64,000 nucleotides of DNA from Sandaracinus sp964481145 (GCA_964481145.1 CAYZTA010000024.1:1-64000), one strand, 5' to 3'. Shown: positions 36,798 through 45,663, numbered from the stretch's first letter. Notes: generated by a model from the letters alone, not told the origin. Numbers and translations: made by a program.

Positions 36798-37060
36798 TCA
36801 ACGAACACGAAATGGCTGTTCAGCTCGTCCGCGCTTGCCAATCGATGTCGCGTCGACACGAGCCCCTTCGAAATGAATGCAGCTCGTTGCCGCATAAGCT
36901 CGCTTGGCCGCTACATCGACATCATCTCCGATCGCCGTGATCGTCAACACGCGACCGTCGCTGCTCATCACGCGCTCGCGATCCTCGCCGAGTATCCCGA
37001 CCAAGACATGACTGACGCTCGAGCTTGCATCGACGAAGTCTGAAGCACCACTTCATCGGT
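36798..37060 (-). pseudogene. purD: purD 3' remnant
   Basis: The minus strand reads RVMSSDGRVLTITAIGDDV, then AAKRAYAATSCIHFEGARV, then SIGKR before a stop at 36798. This is the C-terminal segment of phosphoribosylamine-glycine ligase (PurD pattern: GGRVL.VTALGDT...A...AY.....I.F.G...R.DIG.RA). Upstream, to about 37060, a second frame gives ASVMSWSGYSAR, which may be the preceding GYP region after a frameshift and deletion. The rest of the gene (about 360 codons) is absent. It is therefore a decayed fragment, probably left by deletion or relocation of purD. Confidence 0.65.
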
Positions 37061-37124
37061 CCGTCGTGCTGTCTCGCTCCCAGGCAGCATCCACGACGAG
37101 GCTCATCTCCATGATCGCCATTCC

Positions 37125-37325
37125 CAAAGAGGCCTCAGGGAGGCTCATCCAGCTCCTCCGGAGCTCTAAAAGAGGCCTCGGCAGGCCCAGTCAAGAACTC
37201 CAAAGTTCCCAAAGGGGCCTCGAGAGGCCCATCCAGAACCTCCGGGGTTTCAAAAGGGACCTCGGGCAGGTCCAGCCAAGAACTCCAGAGACCCAAGAGA
37301 GACCTCGGAGAGGCCTCTCTCGAAC
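37125..37325. repeat. imperfect tandem repeat of about 43 nt
   Basis: Five partial copies begin with GAGGCCTC-like heads at 37129, 37172, 37214, 37256 and 37299, so the period is 42-43 nt. Copies share a purine-rich junction (AAAGAGGCCTCGG) and a CCAAGAACTCC-like middle. On the minus strand two units read EAPLGTLEFLTGPA and EASFRAPEELDEPP, a 14-residue periodicity, but the 43-nt steps break the frame. The copies have diverged, so the repeat is not very recent. Confidence 0.75.
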
Positions 37326-37329
37326 GCCA

Positions 37330-37657
37330 AACGCTCCGCTCGACCCTCGCGCTGGCCTCCGCTACCGTGTTCACACTCCAGTGAGCCCTCGAAGACGTCG
37401 ATCGCGGGTGCGTTCATCGGCATCGGCATCATGCGGCCGGACGCGACACTCGCCGGCAGTGGGACGACAGAGGAAAGTCGTACGGACGCGATCTTGGGGG
37501 AGCACGAGATCCCAATCAGGAGGCCACCGAACGGGAACAAACCCCCATCTCCGTGGGTTCGTCCCCCCGCGGAGACCATTTCGTCGCCCTCGGTTGCGCT
37601 CACAACCTTCGTCTCGTACGGTTCCGCGCCTCGCGCTCACGTAGGACTACGCCGGAA
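37330..37657. other. intergenic region without recognisable gene
   Basis: Between the tandem repeat and the exbB-type gene several long open frames exist on both strands, but none shows a signal peptide, known motif or plausible ribosome site, and all have compositional bias expected from GC-rich non-coding DNA. The promoter of the exbB operon must lie here; no clear -35/-10 pair was found. Confidence 0.4.
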
Positions 37658-38317
37658 ATGGACATCCAGGAACGACTCACCGCTTTCGCCATGCTCGGAG
37701 CCACCTGGATCATGTGGCTCTTGGTGCTCCTCTCGATCGTATGTGTCGCGATCATCCTCGAACGCGCCTATTACCTCTTTGTTTCGCGCGACGATATCGT
37801 TCGTCTCAAAGCAGATTTGATGAAAACGCTGCGCGGCAACGATGTCGAAGCCGCTCGCAAGCGCATGCGCGAATCGAGGAGCGTCGAAGCACAGGTCGCG
37901 CTCGCGGGCCTCGAAGCGACCAAAGATGGCGCGGCCGCGGCGGAGCAGCGAATGGAAGGGCAGAGCTCGATCGCGAAGCTCGCGATGGAGCGCAATCTCG
38001 CCTTCCTCGGCACCGTCGGAAACAACGCCCCCTTCGTCGGTCTGCTCGGGACGGTCATCGGCATCATCCGCGCATTCCACGAGCTGAACGCGAGCTCGGG
38101 GCAGGTAAGCGCAGGCCTTATGTCGGAGATCGGTGAAGCGCTCGTCGCCACGGCGATCGGCCTCTTGGTCGCCCTCCCGGCCGTCGCTTCGTTCAACTAT
38201 TTCCAGCGCGTCATCAAGACGCGGGTGACGCGCGCCGAGGCGCTCGGCAAGGAAGTGCTCGCGTTCCTCAAGTCGGAACAACGCGACAAGGAGCCGGCCG
38301 AAGCGGCCGCGGAGTGA
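37658..38317 (+). CDS. MotA/TolQ/ExbB-family proton channel protein
   Basis: A 219-residue inner-membrane protein with three helices: about 14-34 (WIMWLLVLLSIVCVAIILE), 125-150 and 165-185. The family region is complete: FLGTVGNNAPFVGLLGTVIG, then IGEALVATAIGLLVALPAV. It forms the proton-driven stator with the ExbD/TolR protein encoded next, 3 nt downstream. ATG 37658 has a weak ribosome site (CCGGAA). Whether the system serves TonB-like import, Tol-Pal or gliding-type machinery cannot be read from this subunit. Confidence 0.9.
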   Translation: MDIQERLTAFAMLGATWIMWLLVLLSIVCVAIILERAYYLFVSRDDIVRLKADLMKTLRGNDVEAARKRMRESRSVEAQVALAGLEATKDGAAAAEQRMEGQSSIAKLAMERNLAFLGTVGNNAPFVGLLGTVIGIIRAFHELNASSGQVSAGLMSEIGEALVATAIGLLVALPAVASFNYFQRVIKTRVTRAEALGKEVLAFLKSEQRDKEPAEAAAE

Positions 38318-38320
38318 TCC

Positions 38321-38749
38321 ATGGGCGGAGGTAGCTCCAATAGCGATGACGAGATGATCACGGGGATCAACGTGACCCCGCTCGTCGACGTGGTCTTGGT
38401 CCTCTTGATCATCTTGATGGTCACCGCGAGCTATATCGTTTCGCACAGCATTCCGATGGAGCTGCCGCAGGGAGCCGGCGAAGATGGCACGCCCCCACCG
38501 ACGTTGACCGTATCGGTCAATGAAGCAGGGCAGCTCTACGTCGATGCAGAGCCTGTGGCTGACGCGAACTTTCGAGACGCAATTCGTCGGTATGTTGCCG
38601 CTCTGCCCGATCGCACCCAATCACGCGCCACGATCGCCGCTGACGGACGCATTCAGCATTCCCGCTTCGTATACGTCCTTTCGGCGTTGCGCGAAGAAGG
38701 TGTCACCCGGTACGCGATCAACGTGAGCCCCGAAGACACTGTGCAGTGA
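38321..38749 (+). CDS. ExbD/TolR-family protein
   Basis: A 142-residue protein with a short cytoplasmic start, one transmembrane helix (TPLVDVVLVLLIILMVTASY) holding the proton-accepting Asp, and a periplasmic domain with QLYVDAEPVAD and RATIAADGRIQHSRFVYVLS. It pairs with the preceding ExbB-type protein to harvest the proton gradient. The gene follows at 3 nt and precedes the TonB-like gene, so all three form one operon. Confidence 0.92.
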   Translation: MGGGSSNSDDEMITGINVTPLVDVVLVLLIILMVTASYIVSHSIPMELPQGAGEDGTPPPTLTVSVNEAGQLYVDAEPVADANFRDAIRRYVAALPDRTQSRATIAADGRIQHSRFVYVLSALREEGVTRYAINVSPEDTVQ

Positions 38750-38766
38750 AGACGAGCTGAGACGTG

Positions 38767-39609
38767 ATGCAAGAGGACGGAGGCGGTACCGGGAGAGTCC
38801 TCGGAACCTTGGCTTTCAGCCTCGTCGTGCACGTGTTGGCTTATGTTGCTTTGGTCTTCGCGCCTGTCGTGCCGCCACAGCTGCCACAACCGCCTGACGA
38901 TATCGAGATCGTCGCCGTGACCGAACCTGTGCCCGAGCCCACACCCGAACCCGAGGCGGAGTCCGAGCCCGAGGCTCCACCAGAGCCTGCGCCCGAGTCA
39001 GAGCCCGAACCCGAGCCGATCGTTCGGCGCGAACGTGTCGTTCGATCCTTGGCGCCCAGCGAACCACCTCCACCGAGCGCCGAACCGCCCGCTCCAGTCG
39101 AAGAACAAATCGCAGAGTTCATGGGTGAAACCCTGACCAACGATCAAGGACCGGGTTGGAGCAGCGCGGTCGGAAACGGTGAGCCGATCGAAGGGCCCAT
39201 CGGAGGTCCCACGGGGATCGCGACCGGCCGAAGGCGCCAAGGTGCTGCGTCCGGCGAAGTCGGTGGTACGGGCACGGCTCCCGCTGCGGAAACACGCGTG
39301 GTGCCTTTCTCCGATCTCTCACGGCAACCACGTCCAAGGCGCGACATGAACGCGCTCTTGCAACGCAACTATCCGCCGCGCGCTCGCCAACTGGGCGTCG
39401 AAGGACGGGCCGTCATCGGATTTCGCATCATGCCGGACGGCGCCGCGACGCGGCTGCGGACCCGGAGCGAGAGCCCATCCGATCAAGGTTTTGCCGAGGC
39501 GTGTCGACGCACCGTGCAACAAGCCGATTGGGAGCCTCCACTCGCCCAGGATGGAACGGCCGTCGCCACCGATGCCACATTCGAGTGCGAATTCGCGATC
39601 AGTCTTTAG
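38767..39609 (+). CDS. TonB-like energy transducer
   Basis: A 280-residue protein with an N-terminal anchor helix (LGTLAFSLVVHVLAYVALVFA; the SxxxH pattern of TonB is present as SLVVH), a Pro/Glu-rich periplasm-spanning stretch (PEPTPEPEAESEPEAPPEP), and a C-terminal TonB domain: NYPPRARQLGVEGRAVIGF, IMPDGAATRLR and ACRRTVQQADWEPP. It should couple ExbB/ExbD to an outer-membrane partner. ATG 38767 and GTG 38764 are both possible. Confidence 0.9.
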   Translation: MQEDGGGTGRVLGTLAFSLVVHVLAYVALVFAPVVPPQLPQPPDDIEIVAVTEPVPEPTPEPEAESEPEAPPEPAPESEPEPEPIVRRERVVRSLAPSEPPPPSAEPPAPVEEQIAEFMGETLTNDQGPGWSSAVGNGEPIEGPIGGPTGIATGRRRQGAASGEVGGTGTAPAAETRVVPFSDLSRQPRPRRDMNALLQRNYPPRARQLGVEGRAVIGFRIMPDGAATRLRTRSESPSDQGFAEACRRTVQQADWEPPLAQDGTAVATDATFECEFAISL

Positions 39610-39634
39610 GGCCGGGTATACTCCTCAGCTCGCC

Positions 39635-40252
39635 ATGAGTGACGACTTGCCATCCAAGCCGAAGCCGAAACACGGCACGGTGCCGGGGTTCGGGCCTCCG
39701 AGCCAAGAGCTCGCACCGCTCCGCGTGCAGTCTTTTACCGCCGATGATGAGACGGCACTCGAGCCGAGCCCGATCGGAGAGCCCATCGATCCGAAGAAAT
39801 CGCGCCCCAAAGGGCCGCCTGCCGTCGACATCGATCTCGTTCACGAACACCGCAGCGCGCCGCTGCCCGACCAGCCGTGGATCTTCCTCGAGATCTGGAC
39901 GCGAAATACGATCTATCAGCTCGACTCTTCGCTTCTTTGTGTGGACGTGATCGATCAGAGCACGCGCCGAGCGATCACGAACCATCCTCTGCGTGGCGCG
40001 CGACTCGTGGGCGGGCAATCGCGGGACGGCGCTGCGATGGAGCTGTCGCATCCTTTCCCGCGCCCTGGATCAGAAGCGGTGTTCGAGCAGAGCTCGGGGC
40101 GTCACGTGCGCTTTTCGCAAACGTCTCCCGTGATGCGGGTGGTGATGAGGTTGCGCGTGCTCACGGTCGAGCCCGAGCAGCTCCTTCCCACATGGGAAGA
40201 CGTCAGCGGCAAGTGGGACCGTCGCCCAATGAAGAAAGACGAAAAGAAGTAG
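39635..40252 (+). CDS. conserved hypothetical protein downstream of tonB
   Basis: A 205-residue protein without signal or membrane helix. The N-terminal third is disordered and rich in Pro and charged residues (PSKPKPKHGTVPGFGPP); the rest has strands including PWIFLEIWTRNTIYQLDSS and VMRVVMRLRVLTVEP. The IWTRNTIYQLDSSLLCVDVID region looks like a conserved core in delta-proteobacterial hypotheticals downstream of TonB genes, but I cannot name a family. Same direction, 25 nt after the TonB gene. ATG 39635 lacks a strong ribosome site. Confidence 0.6.
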   Translation: MSDDLPSKPKPKHGTVPGFGPPSQELAPLRVQSFTADDETALEPSPIGEPIDPKKSRPKGPPAVDIDLVHEHRSAPLPDQPWIFLEIWTRNTIYQLDSSLLCVDVIDQSTRRAITNHPLRGARLVGGQSRDGAAMELSHPFPRPGSEAVFEQSSGRHVRFSQTSPVMRVVMRLRVLTVEPEQLLPTWEDVSGKWDRRPMKKDEKK

Positions 40253-40256
40253 CCAC

Positions 40257-41015
40257 TCAGAGCACCAGCTCGAGCCCGCCTCGGTAGGTCATGTCTTCGA
40301 ACGTGCGTTCTTGGCGTCGATCCTGACCGAAGAGAAAATCGAAGCGGACACCGAGGCCAACCGAGCCGAGCTGGAACGCGATGGCTGCGGTGGCGCGATG
40401 CTCGACGCGATCTTGTCCGATCCACAAGCCCGCGAAATCGTAGCCGAGTTGCAATCGTATCGGCCCTGGTTGCCACACCATTCGTAAGCCGGGCAAGAGC
40501 AGGAACGCGACGTCTTCGGACCATGTCGCGCGGTTCAGCAAGAGTTCGAACGAGAAATGCGTCGCGAGCACGAAGTCGTTCTCACGGATGATTTGCGCCA
40601 TGGTCCCTGCGCCAAGCGCCATGCGCACCGGCCCGGCCCATCCGGTGGGTCCAGTCGCGGCTTCCACACCCTCTGCTTGGTCGTACTCGGAGAGCACCAC
40701 GCCGCCAGCACGAAGCGAATAACGCATGCCGAGCGCGATGCCGATGAAGTTGGGAAAGCGCTGCTCGGGGCCTCGCCGCGCGTCGTAGTCTTCAACCTCG
40801 AATTCGAAGTCGGCGGTGTGTTGGCGATAGGGCACGCCCACGAGCTCATTGCTCTCGGTGCGTCCTTCGCGATCTCCTGTCGTGAACCCATACGCGAGCC
40901 GGAACGTCGTGAACGTCCATGTCTGCTGGGAGTTCGACGAGTGCTCCCATGCGCGTGCAGGAGAAGAGAGCGCGAGCGAGCCAAGGAGGATCGAGAGGAG
41001 TGCAATGCCACGCAT
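40257..41015 (-). CDS. outer-membrane-type beta-rich protein
   Basis: A 252-residue protein with a signal peptide (ALLSILLGSLALSSPARA) and alternating amphipathic strands through the whole body, for example FTTFRLAYGFTTGDREG, RMVWQPGPIRLQLGYDFAGL and SVGLGVRFDFLFGQD. The pattern is of a small beta-barrel. There is no specific family. ATG 41015 overlaps the stop of the upstream barrel gene. It is convergent with the tonB-linked gene. Confidence 0.65.
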   Translation of the reverse strand: MRGIALLSILLGSLALSSPARAWEHSSNSQQTWTFTTFRLAYGFTTGDREGRTESNELVGVPYRQHTADFEFEVEDYDARRGPEQRFPNFIGIALGMRYSLRAGGVVLSEYDQAEGVEAATGPTGWAGPVRMALGAGTMAQIIRENDFVLATHFSFELLLNRATWSEDVAFLLLPGLRMVWQPGPIRLQLGYDFAGLWIGQDRVEHRATAAIAFQLGSVGLGVRFDFLFGQDRRQERTFEDMTYRGGLELVL

Positions 41016-41878
41016 CACAGCCGCACCGCGAGTTCGAGCCGCATCCCGATGCCATCCGGGAGCGCTTCGGGACGCATTGGGTCCACGGACGCGAGCCCCC
41101 GCAAAACGAATCGATTGCCGATCAGAATCTCCGGACCGAGCTCGATCGGGAGCGCAAAGTCAGCCGGCCCTCCCCACCACGCGCCCACGCGCAGCCACAT
41201 ACCGAGGTACTCGAAGATGCTCACTCGGAGATCGGCGTTGACGCCGCCCCACAAACTTTCGAAATAAGCGCCGCGCCACTGTGAATTCGCGGCGAAATAT
41301 CCGATGTGCGCGCCGATTCCCCATACCACCGCGGGCACGAGATCGTCGCCGATGGGATCGCGAAACGAAGCCTCGAGTGTGAATCCGTCGGCTTCGCTGC
41401 CGAGCGACGAATGATAGGCGCGCGCTCCCATCGACATCGGCAAATGCGAGAACGCATCGACCAACGATGCACGCTGACGTGCGGCGCCAGCGGGGTCGTA
41501 GATGTAGTAGTCGTAGTAGCCATCGGAGCCCGCGTAGGTCGTGTCCGAGACTCCTGCGAGCGCGAGGAGCAGGGTGACCAGGTTGATGATGGGCCCTTTG
41601 TTCTCGTCGTAGACGAGGCCGCTGACCATCACGCGATCACGGCCATCCGCGGAGAGCCAGGGCATGAAACCGAAGGTGGAGCCGAGCTCGAAAAAACTAC
41701 CGCGGTGTGCGCCGTACCCGATGGCCGTGCGTGGATCTCCGAAGAGGAACTCGCCAGCAGGGTCCTCTGAGTCGTCTCCAGAGTCTTCGTTGTACGCGCG
41801 TACCGGCGTCGCGAGTAGGAGCAGCGCAAGGACCATGCAGGCTGACGAACCGTTCTCCAACATCTGCGAAGCCAGCAT
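41015..41878 (-). CDS. outer-membrane-type beta-rich protein
   Basis: A 287-residue exported protein. The signal core is MVLALLLLATPVRAYNE; the mature part contains many short strands (AYFESLWGGVNADLRVSIFE, LGPEILIGNRFVLRGLASVD, GMRLELAVRL), ending in a strand, as barrels do. The start may be at 41878 or at the internal Met before VLALLL. It is coupled to the next gene through a TGATG overlap. Both may be cargo or partners of the nearby TonB system, on location only. Confidence 0.62.
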   Translation of the reverse strand: MLASQMLENGSSACMVLALLLLATPVRAYNEDSGDDSEDPAGEFLFGDPRTAIGYGAHRGSFFELGSTFGFMPWLSADGRDRVMVSGLVYDENKGPIINLVTLLLALAGVSDTTYAGSDGYYDYYIYDPAGAARQRASLVDAFSHLPMSMGARAYHSSLGSEADGFTLEASFRDPIGDDLVPAVVWGIGAHIGYFAANSQWRGAYFESLWGGVNADLRVSIFEYLGMWLRVGAWWGGPADFALPIELGPEILIGNRFVLRGLASVDPMRPEALPDGIGMRLELAVRL

Positions 41879-41966
41879 CAGATGCTTCTGCTGTTTGTGT
41901 CAAGATTCATTGAGTACGGAATTTTTGCCACACCCCATCGATTTCGAAGACGTTTATACTCGTTTC

Positions 41967-42548
41967 ATGAAGACATCGTGGGCGGCTGTGGTGCGCTGGG
42001 TGATCGGAGTTTCGATTCTGCTCGGCGCGGTGAGTGCTCCATCGCAAGCAGAAGCGCAGCGAAGACCTCTCTACGCAGGCTTTGGCGTCGGACCATTCGC
42101 GCTCTTTGCGCACGATTATCCGTCGTGTTGCGACGTGCACTTTCGCGCACAAGGTGAGTTCGGATGGCACCCGTCGGGGGATGACACGGGGTTTTTTCTT
42201 GCGGCGAACCTGACCGTGACGCCCGGAAGGAACTATCTGATTTTTACTCCAGGGATCCGATTGGGCGGTGATATTGCCGTCTTTTCGCGGCGAGACATCG
42301 CCGTATTGTTGCGGCCGAGTGTGCTCTTTGGAGGTGGTTTTTGGGATCTCGATGGACCGAACAACACGCTTGGGCTCTTCGTCGTGCAGGGGGCGTTCGA
42401 TGTCCGGATCGCTGTCGCAGATCACTTGCTCCAGTTTTGGGTTCGACCGGTGGCCGTCGATTTTCTGCTCTTTCCGGAGTGGTACAACCGTGATTTCCGT
42501 TACCACGCTGGATACACGTTCATGGCAGGCCTCGATTTCGCCTTTTGA
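41967..42548 (+). CDS. outer-membrane-type small beta-barrel protein
   Basis: A 193-residue protein with signal (VIGVSILLGAVSAPSQAEA) followed by about eight strands (YAGFGVGPFALFA, GFFLAANLTVTPGRNYLIF, RRDIAVLLRPSVLFGG, LQFWVRPVAVDFLLF), ending in Phe as expected for barrels recognised by BamA. There is no ribosome site before ATG 41967; a TATACT box at 41955 sits so close that the transcript could be nearly leaderless (inference). It is divergent from the other two barrels. Confidence 0.65.
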   Translation: MKTSWAAVVRWVIGVSILLGAVSAPSQAEAQRRPLYAGFGVGPFALFAHDYPSCCDVHFRAQGEFGWHPSGDDTGFFLAANLTVTPGRNYLIFTPGIRLGGDIAVFSRRDIAVLLRPSVLFGGGFWDLDGPNNTLGLFVVQGAFDVRIAVADHLLQFWVRPVAVDFLLFPEWYNRDFRYHAGYTFMAGLDFAF

Positions 42549-42608
42549 AATGCGTCTTGCGAACGAGATGCTGGCCGATCGAGGGTCAATGTCGGTAGGA
42601 TGTCAGCG

Positions 42609-43004
42609 ATGCTCGAGCGGGTGCTGATCGTCGATGACTCCAGTGCGATGCGTACCTTCGTCCGTGCGACCCTCGAGTCGCATGGGATCGCAAAGCTGAT
42701 CGTGGAAGCCGCGGGTGGATTCGAAGCGCTTCGGCTGCTGCCTCGAGAGCGCTTCGAGCTTGCGATCGTCGATATCAATATGCCCGATATTCACGGGCTC
42801 GAAGTCATCAAGCTCATCCGTGCAAGTCCCCAGCATCGCGCCGTGCCGCTCTTGGTGATCAGCTCCGAGGCGTCTCCCCGCGATCGGGATCGCGGCATCG
42901 CGCTTGGTGCCGATACGTGGCTCGCCAAGCCCTTTACCCCCGAGCAGCTCATCGAGACTGTGAAGCGCGTGATCGCGACTCCACGCAACCCTGAGGCGAC
43001 GTGA
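42609..43004 (+). CDS. cheY: CheY-like response regulator
   Basis: A 131-residue stand-alone receiver. DD at 9-10, phosphoacceptor Asp55 in LAIVDINMPD, Ser/Thr in LVISSEAS and Lys in LAKPF are all in place. There is no output domain. ATG 42609 is placed 8 nt after TAGGA; an ATG at 42600 overlaps that ribosome site. It is the first gene of the che operon; its stop overlaps the cheA start (GTGA). Confidence 0.9.
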   Translation: MLERVLIVDDSSAMRTFVRATLESHGIAKLIVEAAGGFEALRLLPRERFELAIVDINMPDIHGLEVIKLIRASPQHRAVPLLVISSEASPRDRDRGIALGADTWLAKPFTPEQLIETVKRVIATPRNPEAT

Positions 43005-45097
43005 GCGACGAAGGCGAGCGCATGCGCGAGGAATTCCTCGCCGAATCACAGGAGATCATCGAGTCGCTTTCGCGCGATCTCCTGTTGCTCGATCAAGGTC
43101 AAAAGGATGGCAAGAGCGATCCGGACCTGGTCAACGCGGTGTTCCGTGGCGTCCATACGCTCAAGGGCATCTCGGGGATGTTTGGGCACGTCTCGCTGGC
43201 AGAGGTGTCTCATGAGCTCGAGGATCTGCTCGACCAGCTGAGGCTCGGAAGGGTCACGCTTTCACAGCGAGTGCTCGATGTCCTTTTCGAGGGGCTCGAG
43301 GTGCTTCAGCGTCTTTTGGCTGCTGCGCGGAGAAAGGCCGACCCTGACGAAGTCGATCTCGAGCAGTTTCGTCAGGCGCTCCAGCGATTGCTTGGCGGCG
43401 AAGAGCCCGTGGTTCGAAACGATGAGGTCGGTGAATACGATCTCGACTCGAGCATCCTCGCGGTCCTCACGGAATACGAAGAACATCGGCTTCGTACGAA
43501 TATCGAACAAGGAGTTCCGCTCTATCGTTTGCGCGTGCGGTTTGGGTTGTCTTCGATCGACAGCGATCTCGAAGAGCTCAAACAGCGTGTCAAACCATGG
43601 GCGGAGATCATCACGTATTTGCCCTCGATGGATGGGGCATCCGACGACTCCATCGATCTCGAAGTGCTGATGGCGAGCGGCACTCCGCTCAGCGAGTTGT
43701 GTGAGGTGTTGGGAGGGCCAGAGATTACGATCGAGCCCGTGCCCCGGAGGCATGCGGGGCGCACGGTGCCGCCGGCGACGCCGGCCGCGATCGACTTCGA
43801 GCCGGTGGCGCCAGCGCCGGCCCATCGAGCCTCGGTCGCGCCTCAGCCAGGAAAGGATGCAGGGGCCGATGGTCTGGCTGTCCGTACGGTCGCCAAGACC
43901 GTGCGCGTCGATATCGAGAAGCTCGACCATCTGATGAACGTGGTGGGTGAGCTTGGAATCGTGAAGAGCGCCGTGGGACGAATGCTCGAAGGGCTTCGAG
44001 CCCGCCCCGATTTACGACCGCTCGCCACGGAGCTCCACCGAATTCATCGTTCGTTCGAGCGCCAACTCGCTGGAATGCAAGAGGGCATCCTCGATGTGAG
44101 GATGGTGCCGCTCGGGCAGACGTTCGATCGTTTGGCGCGCGCCGTGCGACAGGTCGCACGTGATCACGAAAAAGACGTGCGCTTGGTGGTGACGGGGGCC
44201 GAGACCGAGATCGACAAATTGATCGTCGAGGAGCTCACCGATCCTTTGCTGCACATCATTCGCAATGCCGTCGATCATGGGATCGAAAAGACGGCCGATC
44301 GACTCGCGGTGGGCAAGCCAACGACCGGCATGCTCAAGCTGAACGCCTATCAGAAAGGGAGCCACGTCGTCATCGAGATCGAAGATGACGGAGGTGGGAT
44401 CGATCCGGCGCGCATCTTGGCGCATGCGGTTTCCCGTGGGCAGCTCACGGAAGAGCAAGCGGCTGATCTCACGGATGATGAACTGCGCCAGTTGATTTTC
44501 GTGCCGGGGTTCAGCACCGCCAAAGAGGTGACGGACATTTCGGGGCGTGGCGTGGGGATGGACGTCGTGAAGACGAACATCAGTCGCTTGGGAGGCGTCA
44601 TCGATGTGGACAGCGAAGTGGGCGTGGGCACGAAGTTCACGCTGACCTTGCCCATCACGCTCGCGATTCTGAGCGCGCTCGTGCTTCGCGTCCGAGCTCA
44701 AACTTTCGCCATGCCACTCAACGTGGTGCAGGAAGCGCTTCTCTTCGATGAGCGGGCGGTTCGCGTGGTCGAAGACCGCGAGGTGATCACGCTTCGCGGA
44801 TCGAGCCTCCCGATCGTGCGTTTGCACGAGCTCTTCGGAATTGGAGGAGCGGCGCCCAACACGCGCGCGTTCGTCGTCGTGACGGCGCTCGGACAGAGAC
44901 GGCTTGGGCTCGTGGTCGATGCGCTCGAAGGACAGCAAGACATCATCACCAAACCGCTCGGCAAGAGTCTATCGCGTGTGCGAGGATTCTCCGGGGCGAC
45001 GGACCTTGGCGATCAACGGGTGGTGCTCGTGCTCGATGCACCCACGTTGCTCGAAGAGGTGTTGGCGAGTGAACGACGTGGAGGCGTGGCGGCGTGA
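43001..45097 (+). CDS. cheA: chemotaxis histidine kinase CheA
   Basis: A 698-residue CheA. The Hpt domain has His52 (GVHTLKGISGMFG). A region at about 145-250 (VPLYRLRVRFGLSSIDSDLE) occupies the place of P2/regulator-binding. A Pro/Ala linker leads to the dimerisation domain (VDIEKLDHLMNVVGELGIVK), ATPase boxes HIIRNAVDHGIEK (N), DDGGGID (G1) and GRGVGMDVV (G2), and the C-terminal CheW-like domain. All functional parts are intact. The GTG start overlaps the cheY stop, and the 3' end overlaps cheW. Confidence 0.95.
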   Translation: MSDEGERMREEFLAESQEIIESLSRDLLLLDQGQKDGKSDPDLVNAVFRGVHTLKGISGMFGHVSLAEVSHELEDLLDQLRLGRVTLSQRVLDVLFEGLEVLQRLLAAARRKADPDEVDLEQFRQALQRLLGGEEPVVRNDEVGEYDLDSSILAVLTEYEEHRLRTNIEQGVPLYRLRVRFGLSSIDSDLEELKQRVKPWAEIITYLPSMDGASDDSIDLEVLMASGTPLSELCEVLGGPEITIEPVPRRHAGRTVPPATPAAIDFEPVAPAPAHRASVAPQPGKDAGADGLAVRTVAKTVRVDIEKLDHLMNVVGELGIVKSAVGRMLEGLRARPDLRPLATELHRIHRSFERQLAGMQEGILDVRMVPLGQTFDRLARAVRQVARDHEKDVRLVVTGAETEIDKLIVEELTDPLLHIIRNAVDHGIEKTADRLAVGKPTTGMLKLNAYQKGSHVVIEIEDDGGGIDPARILAHAVSRGQLTEEQAADLTDDELRQLIFVPGFSTAKEVTDISGRGVGMDVVKTNISRLGGVIDVDSEVGVGTKFTLTLPITLAILSALVLRVRAQTFAMPLNVVQEALLFDERAVRVVEDREVITLRGSSLPIVRLHELFGIGGAAPNTRAFVVVTALGQRRLGLVVDALEGQQDIITKPLGKSLSRVRGFSGATDLGDQRVVLVLDAPTLLEEVLASERRGGVAA

Positions 45098-45663
45098 GCA
45101 CCTCTCTCGTAAAGCACGATACGGAACTGCCTTCGTTGCGGAGTCCGCGCGCCGAGCACTTGCACAAAGGAGAGGCGATCTCGGAATTCCTTGTTTTTAC
45201 GTTGAATTCTGGGTCGGGTCGGGTCGAGCGGATGGCCTTACCGCTCGACAGCGTGCAGGAGATTTTGAAGCCGACGACCCTGACGCACGTTCCGCGTGCG
45301 GCCCATGATGTCGTTGGGATTCTTTCGGTGCGTGGTCGGATCACGACCGTGATCGACTTGAAAAAGCGGCTTGGAATGCCCGCTGACACGGCCACTCGCC
45401 ATACGCGTATCCTTCTCGTTCGAGGTCGGGACGAGGTGCTGGGCATCGTCGTCGATGCGGTGCTTCACGTCGTGCGGCTGCGAGAAGATGAGATTGAAGC
45501 ATCGGGGGTCGTTGCCTCGGATTTGCCCGAGCATGTGCTCGGGTTGGGGCGCCCTCGACGCAAAGATGCGGTTCGTGGAGTGATGGGCCAAGAGGCCCGC
45601 GGCGAAGCGAGTGATGCCGAGGTCCTCGTCCTGCTCGACCCCTTGCCACTCTTGAGGAGATGA
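45094..45663 (+). CDS. cheW: chemotaxis coupling protein CheW (first copy)
   Basis: A 189-residue CheW: FLVFTLNSGSGRVERMALPL, then VQEILKPTTLTHVPRAAHDV and GILSVRGRITTVIDLKKRLG are the standard coupling-domain motifs. An N-terminal extension of about 25 residues and an insertion before the C-terminus (GRPRRKDAVRGVMGQEARGE) make it longer than usual (about 160). It couples receptors with CheA. GTG start and stop both overlap neighbours. Confidence 0.92.
   Translation: MSTSLVKHDTELPSLRSPRAEHLHKGEAISEFLVFTLNSGSGRVERMALPLDSVQEILKPTTLTHVPRAAHDVVGILSVRGRITTVIDLKKRLGMPADTATRHTRILLVRGRDEVLGIVVDAVLHVVRLREDEIEASGVVASDLPEHVLGLGRPRRKDAVRGVMGQEARGEASDAEVLVLLDPLPLLRR

Noticed and set aside
37066..37644. 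192-residue plus-strand open frame across the tandem repeat
   Set aside because: It has Arg/Ser/Pro-rich composition typical of GC-rich noncoding DNA, no ribosome site and no motif; the repeat periodicity is better explained at the DNA level or as a decayed minus-strand gene.
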